This document shows, one piece after another, positions 46,329 to 59,552 of a DNA stretch of 64,000 bases. A model generated the notes under the pieces. It worked only from the letters and a program-made list of their open reading frames with translations, made no database searches and had not been told where the DNA came from. The translations under genes and the position numbers were made by a program. Source of the stretch: Circinella umbellata (Eukaryota; Mucoromycota; Mucoromycetes; Mucorales; Lichtheimiaceae). The number at the start of each line of letters is the position of its first letter. Position 1 is the stretch's first letter. The stretch is from the NCBI GenBank assembly GCA_025093555.1, contig JAIWNF010000031.1, positions 124,001 through 188,000 of the forward strand, read 5' to 3'.

Positions 46329-47735
46329 TTAAAGCAATCCGCCATTCCGCAAGTTGCATTGAAGAAGAATATCATTTACAGCCGTCATAACAAAACGTAT
46401 TTGCTCCGTGTCAGTAGCACATGTAAAATGAGTATAAATCTGCTTATCTGTCGTATGATAGTTATTAAGTGATGTGAATCGTTCCATAATATATTTACTT
46501 GCTGCCTCATAATCACTATTATCATGCTGATAGTCTTTAAAATATTTTGATAGCGGTGATTTGGGTAATTTTTCCTTGAACAAGTCTGTCTTATTCAAAA
46601 ATAAAATGATTGATGTCTTTTCAAACCATCGTGAGTTACATATCGAGTCAAATAATGTCAATGCTTCTTCCATACGATTCACTGTTTCATCTTCAATTAA
46701 CACTTGATCATACTCTTGAATAGCAACCATGAAAATAACAGCTGTAACGTTCTCAAAACAATGGATCCATTTTTTTCGCTCTGAACGTTGACCACCGACG
46801 TCAAACATTTGGTATGTAAGTTCACCTAGTCGAAAATGTGTTTCTGTTATACCTGTTGACTTAACGCGTGAACGAAGCACATCTTGATCACTGGGAACAT
46901 AATCGGGGTTTCCGATCCGATCCATCGATTCAAAATAACTGTAATATATAAAATGTTGTCTATAATTAGTTATTTTTTTTAGAAATATACTATGTAGTTT
47001 GTATTCGATGTTCGTCTAGCTTTTAACAACGTCTTCTGCTGACTTCGTTAACAGAAATCCGATGTACTATAACAGTTATGAAAGAGTTTACTCAGAGCAC
47101 AATAACTTACTAGGATGCAGAATCGTTAAGTTGAAATTCATTCCGTCGGCGTACTGCATCATGAACACCACTATCAGCCCATAATGTTCGGATGGCGGAG
47201 ACCAAGGGGATCGGCATAGAAGAACCGTCCATAATTTCAGCTGGCTGTTGTATTACATGATCGGCGGCTTTGTACGAGGCTTCATTGCTGAATGTTATAC
47301 CTAAACTATCCATGGCACTCAAAATAACATGCATTGACTGGATAGTGTTACTGTAAATAATTTCACGGTACGCAATCCGTTCATCCAACGAGAAACCTCC
47401 TTCATGAATAAGTTTCATCTGTTTTAATAGAGTACTTTTCCCAGATTCACCAGCACCTATGTTATTTTATAAATAAAGTATTTACGTTTAGAGTTGATTT
47501 ATAGAATAATAATATAGTAATTTTTCTACCAAAACAATTGATAAATGATAACGAAAATAAAAAAGTAACATCTATACGTAATGAGCTTTTTTTTTATTTT
47601 CTTCATACCGAGTAATAGTAATTTGACGTGATTTTTCATAGTTAACTTTTCCATTTGAAGTTGGTTATTAATTTCGTCGTTTCGTATTTTTGCTCCATGG
47701 TCTCCTGTACCATCTACCGAAACACAGCATCCCAT
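46329..47735 (-). CDS. Heterotrimeric G-protein alpha subunit
   Basis: Three exons on the minus strand: 47735-47609, 47456-47111, 46938-46329; 360 residues. MGCCVS at the N-terminus gives a myristoylation glycine and palmitoylation cysteines. P-loop GAGESGKST starts at residue 43, switch I is RVKSTG (R182, T186), switch [14 protein letters not shown] (Q208), then FLNKTDLF and TCATDTEQ for guanine recognition. The helical domain lies between residues about 60 and 175. The C-terminus is LRNGGLL, lacking the cysteine four residues from the end that marks pertussis-toxin-sensitive Gi proteins. It acts at the plasma membrane downstream of GPCRs, probably on cAMP or MAPK signalling; the fungal subgroup cannot be assigned by eye. 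Confidence 0.95.
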
Positions 47736-48495
47736 GATGTATTTTTAAAATGTTAAACTATGTGCACAACCAAGAGCGAAAGAAAGAAGCGTCAAAAATG
47801 GTAATTACAACTCGTTCATAAACAAGTATTATTGATTAACGATGGATATTTTTACCTTTAAATAATAATAAGAAAAAGGAAAGGAAAGGGTCAAGAAGAA
47901 TGAAGATAAAAGAAAAAAGAAAAATAAAAGAAAAAAGAAAGAGAAGAGATAGAAATCTAATTGGCGGTGTCAAAATAAAAGCATTTTATTGTGAAAATTG
48001 ATGTTAGGTGGGTACATAATTACAAGATGCATTAAAATGGTAACACAGCACCAGTTGCTGGGTTACTTTCTGACTATTTTTTTTTATAAACGACAATTCC
48101 TGTCGACAACCGTCATTGTCGTCTTTAAACAAGTTTATGCATTCTTTTTTTAAAATTATGATCAACTTGTCCATATCTCTGGGTTCCCCTTCATTAATAA
48201 TAAAAAGCAAATGCTAATCTGTCAACGCCTCATATGTATATGTTATCAATGAAAAAGTGCTCTGTTATTTAGAGCAGCGCGAGTATATAAGTTCTTTTTA
48301 ACGAACCAAGAATAATAGAGCAGTAAAAGCAATTCTTTACTCGAAATAAAGAAAAAAAACTGGAAAAGGAACAGTGTATATGGTAATCAAGGACTTGTTA
48401 CCATTTGTTTGTTTAAAAACCGGATTGCTTTAAAAATTTTAATAATTTATTATTTATAGTAAAAAAAATAAGAGAATAATTTTTCTTTACTTTTT
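47736..48495. other. Spacer with one doubtful short ORF
   Basis: Promoter side of the G-alpha gene and 5' of nothing else. A minus-strand ORF at 48004-48210 is charged and looks mildly protein-like (MDKLIIILKKECINLF), but has no convincing ATG at its beginning, splice partner or family. It is left uncalled. Confidence 0.4.
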
Positions 48496-50388
48496 TTAGT
48501 CCGCAAAACGCGGATGACGTCCAATACAAAAAATTACAATGCTAAGTGCACAGAGCACCGCTGCACTTCGAAACATCCAGACTGTGCCAAAATAAGCATC
48601 AATGTAACCACCAAATAAGGCACCCAGACCCATTCCAAGCCCCTGATTTAAACCACCAAGTATACCTTGAGCCATGGCACGTTGTTCAGGTGGAAATAAA
48701 CTATCCATTTCGCTAACAGCAGTAGCCCAGAATATAGCAAAACCAATACCATGTAGTGTTTGTAAGAATAACCCAACAAAATGACTAAAAACACTATCTG
48801 GTACAAGCATTGTATAAGCAATGCAACGAATAATAGTGACAACGTGAGCACCAATAATCAAATTTGTAACACCCCACCGTTCAGTCATCTGAAAAATATT
48901 ATTAAGAAAAGACCGAAGTTGTTATTTTAATTTTGGCTAGCTTTCTTTTTTCTTTTCCGTAAATAATACCATCAATATTAATAATCATAAAAAGCAAGGT
49001 GGATTACATTACCTGCTTTGAAAAACAAAAGCATAAAAGTTCGGTAACTGCTCCGATCGGACCGGTCCAACCCATCCAAGAAGCAGGCATATGCAAGCTT
49101 TGACTGAAAAATAAAAATAAGAAATTAATAAGAACCGACAGCACAAGACCAAAGAGGAGTGTGGTAATAAGAAAAGTAACGACGCGTGGGGATTTCAACA
49201 TGGCTCGAGAAGGCGCTTGAACTGATGCTGAATCTTCCAAAATACCGGACATGGAATGTTCAACCGACATCACTCTGGAGACTGCTAAACCCAAGTTCAC
49301 CCCAGAAATAGAGTCAAGAGCGTCATTAGCTTCTTCACGCAAAGTACGTGCCATGGATGTTGTTGTCGTAAGTTTTAATAGTCGTTGATTATAATGAGGG
49401 GCTGTGAGATAGCTTGCTCCATCTTCGTTATCTTCTTCATCGGTTTCCACATCTTGTTGTGAAAGTTCCTTTCGCAAGTCAACGTAGTAAGTAGTATCAG
49501 AGTTAGGTGGTACTAATCTACTTGCCTCTTCTTCGTCACGGTGTACAGAAGAATAAGAGTTTGTTGGTTGCTGCACATTTACAAACGTGGCACAGACCAT
49601 GAAACACAGGGTAGAAGCGGCAAATACCCAAAATAGACTGTCTAAATTGTCTGTAGCCGAAATCAGAATACCTACTATCAAGATGGTTAAGCCTGTAGAG
49701 ATGGAACCCCATAATCTTTGTTGTCCTATACAATATATAATTATTACGCAATAAAAATTACGAATAGTGCTAATATTAGAATTCGTTATCCTTTTTAAAT
49801 ATACTGAGGTCCTCCTCCCTTGTTTTATGTATGCACAAAGGCATATATATAAATATTCTACAGATGAGAAAAAAAAATAAGCTGTATAACACCAGGTAAA
49901 AAAACTTTACCATATAAAATTTTGTTGGGACCAAGAATCTTCATGACAGCACTATCCACCATGGATGTGTTGGGGAGAGTGAAAAATGCAAATGCAAGGG
50001 CAAATGCACATACTAAAAGCATAACGTCATTATTATCATTATTACTGCTATTACTACTAGTAGCAATAGATAATACACTTGTCGTTTCTTCTTTTTGGTT
50101 GTTCGCTTGTACATAATGTCCAATTCCCATAATACCCATGACGGCAATTCCACCGATAAGGCTGGTTGCTGCCATTGTCACGCCATGAAATTTGGGTCGC
50201 TTATCAGCAACATAAGTCCAAATAGGACATGCAATAGACTGAACACAAGGAGCTATAGCAACGGTAAAACCGATTTGATCCGAAGAAAACTTGAGAACAT
50301 CTCGGTAATAAAGCGGTAAATAAGATTGTGCAGATGATAAAAGAGCAAATACAGTAATATATAGAAATTTACAAAGTAGATATAACAT
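48496..50388 (-). CDS. MFS_1-like transporter (MFSD6/LacY-like fold)
   Basis: Three exons on the minus strand: 50388-49911, 49725-49013, 48888-48496; 527 residues, phases 1 and 0. The first segment (KFLYITVFALLSSAQSYLPLYYRDVLKFSSDQIGF) is typical of the MFS_1_like group. QRLWGSISTGLTILIVG carries the conserved RLWGS loop, and HGIGFAIFWATAVSEMD with PPEQRAMAQGILGGLNQGLG is the conserved C-terminal half. A long cytoplasmic loop of about 150 residues with an acidic patch (VETDEEDNEDGAS) separates the two six-helix halves. An N/S/D-rich luminal or extracellular loop lies near residue 105. Substrate unknown. Confidence 0.87.
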
Positions 50389-51159
50389 TGCTTTTTGCCA
50401 GTTTATATGTATATATCAAAAGAAAAGGGAAAGGGAAAATGGAAAGAAAAATATATATATATGGAGTTGAATATAATAATATAAATATAATGAAATGAAA
50501 TTAATGAGATAAAAAAAAAGAAAAAAAAAGAAAGAAATATTACTTATTTATATGATCTATCAAAAAACAGAAGAAAAAACCGTAGTAAAGTTTCACGACT
50601 TCCATGTTTTGGTGATTGACAAAAAATGAATAAGTTTATATATCAATACCAGAAAAGGGAAAAGCGACGTATATCTTGTCCTCCTTTGACCCTACTTTGT
50701 TTCGTCCAGCTACAGGTTTCGTTCTCTTATCGATTTATGACCTGACATGTTCCACACTGAGTGTTTATTATGCTCCAGGATAATGTTTGCGGGGTAGATA
50801 AACAACAATAGCCGATTCGGGATTTTACATAAGATAATCCGGGTGCCAATATATCCAAAATTGACCTTTGATAATAATTCAGATTCAATTAAAGTTGTTC
50901 TTTTCCCTTTTTTTCTCTGTCATAATTCACACACGCACCATAATACAGTTTGTCATACTCCGCCCCTCTATCTCTATTCCCCCATCTTACATCCCCCAAC
51001 TTTTTTAAAACGTAGAAAAAATTGGGACCAGATCAACTTCTTCCGTAACTCTTTTTATTATTTTATATTTACTTTATACAAGAGAGGGTGAGAGATAAAT
51101 AATGGGAAGCGGTGGATGCATTTATAATTGTAGAATTTTGTTTATATGTTTATGATTAT
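50389..51159. other. Spacer between the MFS_1-like and AGX1 genes
   Basis: Non-coding; the stretch 50400-50560 is A/G-rich on the plus strand, a pyrimidine-rich promoter tract for the minus-strand transporter. No other feature. Confidence 0.5.
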
Positions 51160-53036
51160 TTAAGCCTTATAGCCAAGTTCGGTAAGGGAGTTGGTAAGAG
51201 CATCCTTAAGCTTTTGAATGTGTTGGCGTTGGTCATCCATGACGGAGATACCCATGTGTCTAATATATCAATAACAGAATCCGAGTCAATATAAAAATCC
51301 AAGACAATTCGTACGTTTTCTCGTGAAAAAAATGGCATATCTCAAGAAGAAGAATTTTTCTTGAAAAAAAAAAATGAAAACTTACCCAATTCTGAAGTAT
51401 TCAGTAGCACGGCCCTGGAAGATACCGCCGGCGATTTGAACACCCTTACCAGCCAAGGCAGGAACCAATTGAGGAAGAGTAACACCTTCAGGGAGCCAGA
51501 TAGCTGTCATACCATTAGCAGAGTCTTTTTCAGACTGTGCCACTTGCTTCAAACCCAAATCCTTAATGGTCTTTCTGAAATCAGAAGCGACTTGATGGTG
51601 CTTGGCGAAACGAGCTTCGACACCACCGGCAATGATTTGTTTGAGAGATGTGTGGAGAGCATAAATCAATTGAACAGCAGGTGTAGCAAAGTATGCTGGC
51701 TTACGAGATTCATAAGCGTTCATGACTATAAATTTCATTCAAAATCACGGGTTATTTTTTAGTTAAATTATGTTTGATCTTGTTATCGTTGGTTTATCTA
51801 CCCCCTTTTTTTCCTTCTCTTTATTTTCATTTCCTGGGTCCCTTTTCCACTTCTTTCTATTTTGCCAACAAATTATATATATATAATGATGATGAAACTT
51901 ACTGGGCAACCATTTACCCCAGTTGGAGTAGTATGAAGGGACGGGAGTCTTACGGTTCTTGAAGACCTCAATGGCTTGAGGAGAAGCAATGACGATTGAA
52001 AGACCGGGGGGAACACCCAAACCCTTTTGCGAACCACTGATAACAATATCTAAGTTCCATTGATCGAAACGGATTTCTTCAGAGCCGACAGAGCAGACAC
52101 CATCGACAACAACCAAAGTTTCAGGAGAGACAGACTTAACAATCTCAGCGACGCTCTTGATGTCCGACAAAACGCCAGTGCTAAATTATTGTTATTGTAA
52201 TAATCACAGAGTGGGGTAAATATAAGATTACAAATTTTTAAGTGGCCGCTTTCTTTTTTTCTCAATGTTAAACCATTTTTGGAAAGAAAATGATGCTTAC
52301 GAGGTGTCAACGTGGGTAACAGTCACCATCTTGTACTTCTTTGCAGAAACAGCAGCCTTGATTTCTTCGTTGGAAGGATGACCACCAATAGGTGCAGACA
52401 AGTTAGTGATCTTGGCGCCATAAACTTCCAAGCTATACATTTGAATTATTAATATTAGAGAACATGTTTGTTTACATACATATGCACGAGAAAGGGGACT
52501 TTATCCGACCACTATTTTTTTCAGCTTTACGCCTACTTTTTTTATTTTTCCTTTTTTTTTACTTAGAATTAATTACGTACCACTCAGCAAAGTGATCACC
52601 GAAGTAACCAGTGCTAATTACCAAAACTTCGTCACCAGCTTCCAACAAGTTGACCATCATGTCCCAGCCAAGAGTACCGGAGCCTGAGGTAATGAAAGGT
52701 TGGGCTTTTTCGGACAAGACGACTTGGCGGACCATTTCGATGGATTCACCAAAGATAGGAACGAAAAGAGGGTCGACGTGGGAAGTGGCAGGAGTAGCCA
52801 TCGAAGCTAAAACATCTTCATGGAACTCGATGGGACCTACAATCATTGATAATACACGAATATTTCACTTTTTAGTACTTGTTTTCTTTCTTTCTTGTCA
52901 ATACGACTAGACCACAACCAATACAACAAAACTTTTCCTCTCGAATTCACATATACACGAGTTTTAACTAAAAAAAACCTTTTTTATTCTATATCAACTT
53001 ACCAGGAATCATGCAAAGTTTACGGTCGGCAGACAT
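51160..53036 (-). CDS. AGX1: Alanine-glyoxylate / serine-pyruvate aminotransferase
   Basis: Six exons on the minus strand: 53036-53003, 52836-52581, 52432-52301, 52180-51903, 51725-51386, 51259-51160; 379 residues, normal for class V aminotransferases of this type. Hallmarks: MIPGPIEFHEDVLASMATP, FITSGSGTLGWD, VTHVDTSTGVLSD, VVVDGVCSVG (D167 contacting PLP nitrogen), and the Schiff-base lysine K193 in SGSQKGLGVPPGL. The C-terminus ends LTELGYKA, not a classic peroxisomal SKL-type signal. It converts glyoxylate and alanine to glycine and pyruvate. Its codons favour C or G at the third position (ATC, GCC, AAG), unlike neighbouring genes, which fits high expression. Confidence 0.94.
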
Positions 53037-54536
53037 ATTGAAAAAAGTACGGTATAAAGTGAAAAGTAAAACTGGCAGGAGAAGTATTCGAAAGAGATAC
53101 GCCATTTTATTTTAATTCTGGGCAACCCAGCAAATAGAAGAATGTCTTATTCATATGACGATTAGAATTCAGCGAGCCAATCAATGGTGATACCGATGCA
53201 ACGCTTAACCATTTGTCCGATCGTGAGTTATATATTCAGCAGTTGATGATTATACCCCATACTTTTTTAGTTTATAAGCCATGCTGGTTTCTTTTATGCT
53301 TCCGAATCTGACCCCTTTTTTTTTATTTTGTTTTCATCTGTGTTGCATAAAATGATTTTCAAACATAGTTCCACAGTGATCTACTAAAAAGAGAAAATAG
53401 CCATATACCTTCCATTCGATTCTTTTTTAGTTTGTAATAATATGGTGACCGACGCATGTATAAATATTAGTGTACATACAAGACCAGTAATAAGGAATTA
53501 TTACACTTAACATCATTTGACTTCGTCGAGCAACGATACTTTTAGCACTTATTGGGATTGATATATATTGAGTATATGGGCACATACGTATCTTAAATTT
53601 AATCAAATTTAGAATCTATGTTATCAACTATATGTACTATAGAAAAAGATATTATCAATTGGATGGTTGACCAACATATATATTTTTAAGCGAAACGTTT
53701 TTAACTGCTTGCAGCATGACATATATCTGAACATGATAATTATATTGTTCAATGCATGTCTATATGATACGTATATTTTTATTCAATGTGATGGCCAAAA
53801 ATGGAACAATGCTCGCGAAAGAAGAAGAAGTATTGTTATTATATTTGATTGTGATGTAATTCATTTTATCTTTGATTCTACAACACCAAGACCATAGAAA
53901 CATAAATCAAGGATTATGTAGTGCTCTTATAGTATCCGATCAAAGAATTAGTATGTTTCAGTTGTCTCAACGTGATAATAAGTCTACTAAGCATGTATGT
54001 GTGACAATAATCGACATACATTATCCTCACAGAGTTATATGACCCTTCAAATTATATACAGTAAAATTTGATTGTTTTATTAAGAAATGCAAAAGTTCGA
54101 AGAAGATTACTAGCAACAATAATAATAATAGGTTCAATAAAATTAACCAACTACCGTACGATTGTACCTTATATATTACTTCATTATAGCTTCAACCTAG
54201 TAATACAAATGTATGATTCAACATATAGATGGATCTGCATGAATCGGATATTGTTTTATGCTGTGATATGGAATGTTATCCCCTATCATGTCATTGATGA
54301 TAGTATCATTTTTGTACAATCGTGGAGCGTGAGAACTACATATTTTTGTTGATATATTCAGCCCTTGCATAAACTACTAATAAAGTCCCACACGTTTCAC
54401 TGGTTTTCCCGCCACTGGAAATATAGCAATTTTTACGGGAACCAAGGTAGATTTTAATACTATTATACCCTGCAAATTTCAACTTTTTTTTTTGATTCCT
54501 AATCATTCTCATTGCTGTCATTTTAGATTCCTTTTT
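53037..54536. other. 1.5-kb spacer without genes
   Basis: AT-rich; ORFs at 53667-53897 and 54068-54352 lack coding character. It holds the promoter of AGX1. No repeat or RNA gene recognised. Confidence 0.5.
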
Positions 54537-55547
54537 TTATGGACCTGTCTTTTTTATTATCACAGAATTAATTGGCCTGCCATCTTCTATTTGTTCTAAT
54601 ACATCCGTAACCACTTCAACGTTATCCATGGATCCGTATAATTCAGCCAATTCGCCTAGTTGTAATCGATGATCCTTGCGTGGTTGATCGTATGTATGTA
54701 CACCATCTTCGACGAAATGAGATATAACTAAATAGCCCCCCACAGCAAGTAACTTTGGTAACAGTGGTAACAGCGGTCGAACCAAGAAACGAATTGTGAG
54801 AATTAGATCAAATTGGCCACATTCGAGTTTATCCTTGAAAAACGCGTCGCTAGGTATTCCTGGTGAAAATCGTTTGGCTTTATTACTATTGCCCCGATCT
54901 CTTGTTGCTGAACTAATGCTTGCGGCCATATTCTCATCGTCCCCATCAAATGTTTTCCATCCTCCATCAGCCATAATTTTAGCTTGCATACATTTTATTA
55001 GTCGATCATGAACCCCCATATTTCTTGTCAATTGCTGTGTTCTTTCCACCGCTCCTTTAAGCGAATCCAATGCATATACTTTCCATAATGGTTGTCGTGA
55101 TAATAACCATGCTACATCCCGCCCGGATCCACAACCGATATCAAGACAGATATGATCTTTTGTTTGCTTTTCGATCCAATCGATATGTTGTATCAAAAAC
55201 GGGCAAGGTCGAAAGAGAAGCCAGGGCTTGGGTGTTGTTGGTTGTGAATATTGTTCTGCTGCTGTCCAAAATGTGTCATCGTCTTCTCGAAATACATAAG
55301 GGCACTGCCATCCATGTTCGCTAAGCCATTGACTACAACTGTTTACTTGCTGGTCACTTGGTTCTATCACAGCAAATGGGATATTTTTAGGTGGTAATTC
55401 GGCACACCTGAAAGAAAGTTGAGACCATGGAATGTTGGTGGAAGGTGCTAAATGACGAACCTGGTACGCTTGTGGTGATCGTAAATCAAGACAAAGATGG
55501 CTACTAATGGCTGATTGTTTCCATCGCGATAAAAGCTGAGCCGTCAT
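54537..55547 (-). CDS. Rhodanese-like plus SAM-dependent methyltransferase fusion
   Basis: Single exon, 336 residues from the ATG at 55545-55547 (MTAQLLSRWK). Residues about 1-100 resemble a rhodanese domain (CLDLRSPQAYQVRHLAPSTNIPW is its N-terminal signature). The position of the rhodanese active-site cysteine (after the FAVIEP strand) has no C-x-x-G-x-R loop, so this half is probably not catalytic. Residues about 130-336 are a Rossmann methyltransferase: DIGCGSGRD (SAM loop, 136-144), VYALDSLKGA, FDLILTIRFLVRPLLPLLPKLLAVGGYLVIS. The late motifs resemble TehB/Tam-type small-molecule methyltransferases. The substrate is unknown. Intronless structure is unusual in this window. Confidence 0.82.
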   Translation of the reverse strand: MTAQLLSRWKQSAISSHLCLDLRSPQAYQVRHLAPSTNIPWSQLSFRCAELPPKNIPFAVIEPSDQQVNSCSQWLSEHGWQCPYVFREDDDTFWTAAEQYSQPTTPKPWLLFRPCPFLIQHIDWIEKQTKDHICLDIGCGSGRDVAWLLSRQPLWKVYALDSLKGAVERTQQLTRNMGVHDRLIKCMQAKIMADGGWKTFDGDDENMAASISSATRDRGNSNKAKRFSPGIPSDAFFKDKLECGQFDLILTIRFLVRPLLPLLPKLLAVGGYLVISHFVEDGVHTYDQPRKDHRLQLGELAELYGSMDNVEVVTDVLEQIEDGRPINSVIIKKTGP

Positions 55548-57012
55548 AATATTTTTTTTTCTTTTTGACAACTTTAAACTAGCATGTTCATAACTCCCCC
55601 AATGAATACTGATAAGCGGAGGTTTTTTTTCCGCTGGAAATGCCCCTCACCTGTAAAAATGTTTATTTCTGCAGGCAGGCATCCATAGTATTTCAATTTA
55701 CTTCAACAATAAAGTATCGCACGAAGGAAAGCGGGAAAAATACAAAATTAGAAAGGTATTACCATTCAATATTTGACTTATAGAAAGTGTTTGAATTAAA
55801 TTTTATTATGACTCGCTTCATATTATCTTCGAAAGTGTTAAGGAATACACCTTGGGGGATACAAAATAAAAGTAAAAATCGGCCTTATAAATGGATTGAA
55901 TAAAAAATTTAAGTGTAAATTCGGTGGAGTGAATTGGCTTTTTTGGAAACGTTTCAAGTACTTAAGGACGCAACCCAAATGATTTTTATTATCCTCTAAT
56001 ACAAGAAGGCAGGAAAATTAATAATCATTTGATGTTTTTATGAGTTACTTATATGAGAGTCGGTGTTAAGAGGTGATGCGAGTACACGAAATCGTTTCTT
56101 TTATGCTTGTCTGAAGAAAAAAAGTTTTATGAGAACATGTAAACGTGCAAACACGCAAATCCATTTCTCAGACAACGCGGTTGTTTACCGATTCAGTCTC
56201 TGTCGGTAAAATGTAGACATGCCGCTTTGGACTGAAAAGTTGTGTCGGACGCTTCTCAAAATGTTGGATTTTTGAACAATTTTTTTACTTTTTATCGATA
56301 GATTGCTTCTTTTCTTTTAATAAATAAATTAAGCCCTTCTCTACGAATTTTATAAAATTGGAAAACAAGAGTAAAGCTATGAATTTACACAACCACTTAA
56401 AAAAAAGAAAAAGAGGCAACATTACACAGGCACATGCATAACCTTGTCCATTTTTCGGATAAACTATCTAAATAATTCATGATCCATGAATTGAATAATT
56501 AGACCTATTACTTTAATGAGATTGGCTTTTTCCAAACTGTATACTATTCTTGGCATCATGGCATTTTACTACGCGCAAATAAAAAGTATATATAATTAAC
56601 GTTTTACCAGGTAGTTTGCTTTTCTGTGTCACTATTCTCAATTTCCATCAACGACTGTTCTATTGCTATGTAACGCAAAGTAGAATAAAAAGTACACTAG
56701 TGTGTTACCAATTACAAGGAACAAATAACAAAAGTACTGTAAATATCGTATATTAATTGACATGGCCTTTAAAGCGAAAAATAAAATATAAAATGATGGT
56801 CGAGAAAAATATTAGGTCAATTGTAAATAGATTGAATAACAAAAAAAAACAATATATCATGGTATATTAACATGATGATACGGTCTGTGCATTTCACAAC
56901 ATCTTGGAGATTACACAAAGGAAACACTGAGTTTAAACTTGACTTAAAATGTATGGTGTAGAGGATTCCCACAGTTTTCTTTTTGTTTTACTTTTTCTCT
57001 CCTTTCTTAAAA
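55548..57012. other. Divergent spacer upstream of P450 gene 1
   Basis: About 1.5 kb, AT-rich, no coding ORF. It separates the divergent methyltransferase and P450 genes. No recognised element. Confidence 0.5.
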
Positions 57013-59228
57013 ATGATGGACCAACTCGTATCGTATTTGCCCCATATTGACCGTGAACGACTGCCAACAACGATTGCTAGTATTTCTGCTGCTCTTTTCG
57101 TGGTGCTTTACGCATATAAAAAGACAGCAGCAAAAGATGATGAAGTCCCAAAAGGACTAAAATCTGTTCCCGTCGCGCCTGGTCGTCAATTTTTCTTTGG
57201 TACGCTTCTTAATTATATATATATACTGATAATAACATTATTATTTATTATACTAAACAGCGACTAATATTTTAATACTACAATATCTATAACTGGGGAT
57301 ATCATAGGTCATTTATTGAGAATGGGCAAACGACCTGTTTTACAACTTCAAAAATGGCATGAATCTATTGGTAAGTTTTTGCGTTTTTTAGACACAAACA
57401 TAAACAAGTTAAGAAAGAAAGAAGCAACAACTAATAATCATATGATAGAGGGACCATTCTTTAGAGTAGATTTCGGGGAGCGAAAGATAATTATGATCAA
57501 TGACCCACAGGTAGCGCATGAAATATTTGTTCAACGAGGTGCATTTACGTCATCTCGTGCATCACATACATATAGCCACAATATTTACGGTGTGGGTGGA
57601 AGGTAATAATAAGCTATTTTTTTCTTTGACATAAAAAAATACAAACTCAAATTGATTCACACCTATATTACACTAGAGGGGTTGTTATCGCCAAGTCAGG
57701 AAAAAAATGGAAGAACTCACGTACACTTGGTAATTACAAGCAAATGAGAGATTATAGCGAATTGACAAACACGTTAATATTTTTTCTCCTCTTTAAATTA
57801 TTAGCACTAGATATTCTTGCACCCAAATTCGTTGATCATTTTGACCTTGATATTGCTAAGGAAACTGAATACGCTGCCAAAATTTTGATGGAAACCACTG
57901 CAGAAAAAGGAAGTATTAACCCGTTGAAAACTCTCCAGCTCGCGACAATGAATGTTATTACAGTTACATCCTTTGGTGAACGTTTTCTGACCACCGATGA
58001 TCCTATGTTCCGTACACTCGTTGATCTTGCTGAACGCACATTAATTTATTCTGGTATTATGGGTGACACAGGTGCATTCTTTCCAAAACTTGGATGGATT
58101 GATATTGTAAGCGGAAGACGACGCAAACTTCGTTCATTTGTCAAGGAGTACCGTGATAAACCACTTGCTATATTAATCGATAAAGCTCGAAACGGTACGA
58201 GTGACTGTCTTGTCAAAACAATTGACACAATGAAAGATAAATATGAGTTGGATGAATTGGACATTACTTTGATTTTGTCGGATATGATCGTGGCTGGAAG
58301 TGACACCACAGCAGTTTCATTAACTTGGGCGTTTGCAATTTTGGTCCGATATCCTGAAATCCAAAAGAAAATACAACAGGAAATTGATGCATTCGTTGAA
58401 GAAAAAGGTGTTCTTCCACGGTATGCTGATCGTGATCATTTTTCATATATGATTTCTGTTCAAAAGGAGTGTATGCGTTATCGAACGACAACAAATTTTG
58501 GTGTACCTCACGTTTCAACAGAAGCATGTAAGAAAAGGAATTAATTATGATATGCATACTTCATAAATAGAGTAATTGTAAATTTTATGTGATGAATGAA
58601 TACTAATAATTTTGATATTTCTTTGTACATTGATGTATTATGACATTACTATTAGTTGAATATAATGGATACTATATTCCCGAAGACTCAACAATCATTT
58701 CTTCAATGTATGCGATGCATAGAAATCCATCTGTGTATCCCGAACCCGATAAGTTTGATCCAGAACGATTTATGTCTAATACCAGAAGCATGTACTCAGC
58801 TGCTAATGGACCTTTAGAAAACAGAGACCACTACAACTTTGGTTGGGGAAGGTATGTAAATAAAGCTGGTATAATCTTATCAGTAATAATGTATTAATTT
58901 GTTTTTACTAACAAATGTATTTACTTTATTATTTGATCTCTGTAAATTATCTTATATAGACGTCTCTGTCCTGGTACGCATTTGGTAAATATCGTAGTGC
59001 TATGTAATTGGAAATACGTATTTCAACTAATTAACAATAATTTATTTGTTGCTATAGGCCGAAGTAGAAATGTTTAATGCATTCGTTTCTGTTTTTTCAA
59101 AGTGTACTATTGAACCAACTCTGAATGCGCAAGGTGAGCCTGAGTATCCAAATATTGATGATGTCAAGGTTGGTGGCGTAGTTGTCACTCCAGTCGAACA
59201 TCAAGTCCGATTTGTTCCACGCAAGTAG
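57013..59228 (+). CDS. Cytochrome P450 monooxygenase 1
   Basis: Eight exons: 57013-57199, 57308-57370, 57449-57602, 57677-57729, 57805-58527, 58656-58851, 58960-58984, 59058-59228; 523 residues. A membrane anchor lies near residues 18-36 (TIASISAALFVVLYAY), followed by the Pro-rich hinge KSVPVAPGRQ. The I-helix oxygen-binding motif is AGSDTT (316-321), the K-helix E-x-x-R is ECMRYR, and the haem loop is FGWGRRLCPG with C462. The PERF region reads FDPERF. It should sit on the ER membrane and use an NADPH-P450 reductase. Substrate unknown. The 25-nt exon 7 carries the haem cysteine. It is tail-to-tail with a related P450. Confidence 0.93.
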
Positions 59229-59552
59229 ATATTTATTCTATTGTATAATCATTTCTTTATTACACTGTATATCAACCCCCATAACTTCTTTGTACTCCAT
59301 GATAATGTAGCATACATGGAGAACATATATATACATATACTGTTACCGGTATTATTTATTTCATCTTAAAATAAAATTATGAAAAAACATTTGATATGAC
59401 TTTGTAATATAAATATATTCTTTAAAATAAATATTAACTGGTTATATGCAAATGCGTCTTTGGACTTATTGCTTATTATGTATGCTTTATTTAGTGTATG
59501 TAATGATATATATGTATGTTTACTTGGTACATAGTCTATCTTTTTCATCGAT
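59229..59552. other. Convergent 3' spacer of the P450 pair
   Basis: Non-coding, about 320 bp between the two P450 stop codons. AT-rich, no further feature. Confidence 0.5.

Noticed and set aside
48004..48210. Possible small gene between G-alpha and the transporter
   Set aside because: Charged composition is mildly coding-like, but there is no good start codon, no splice partner and no known family.
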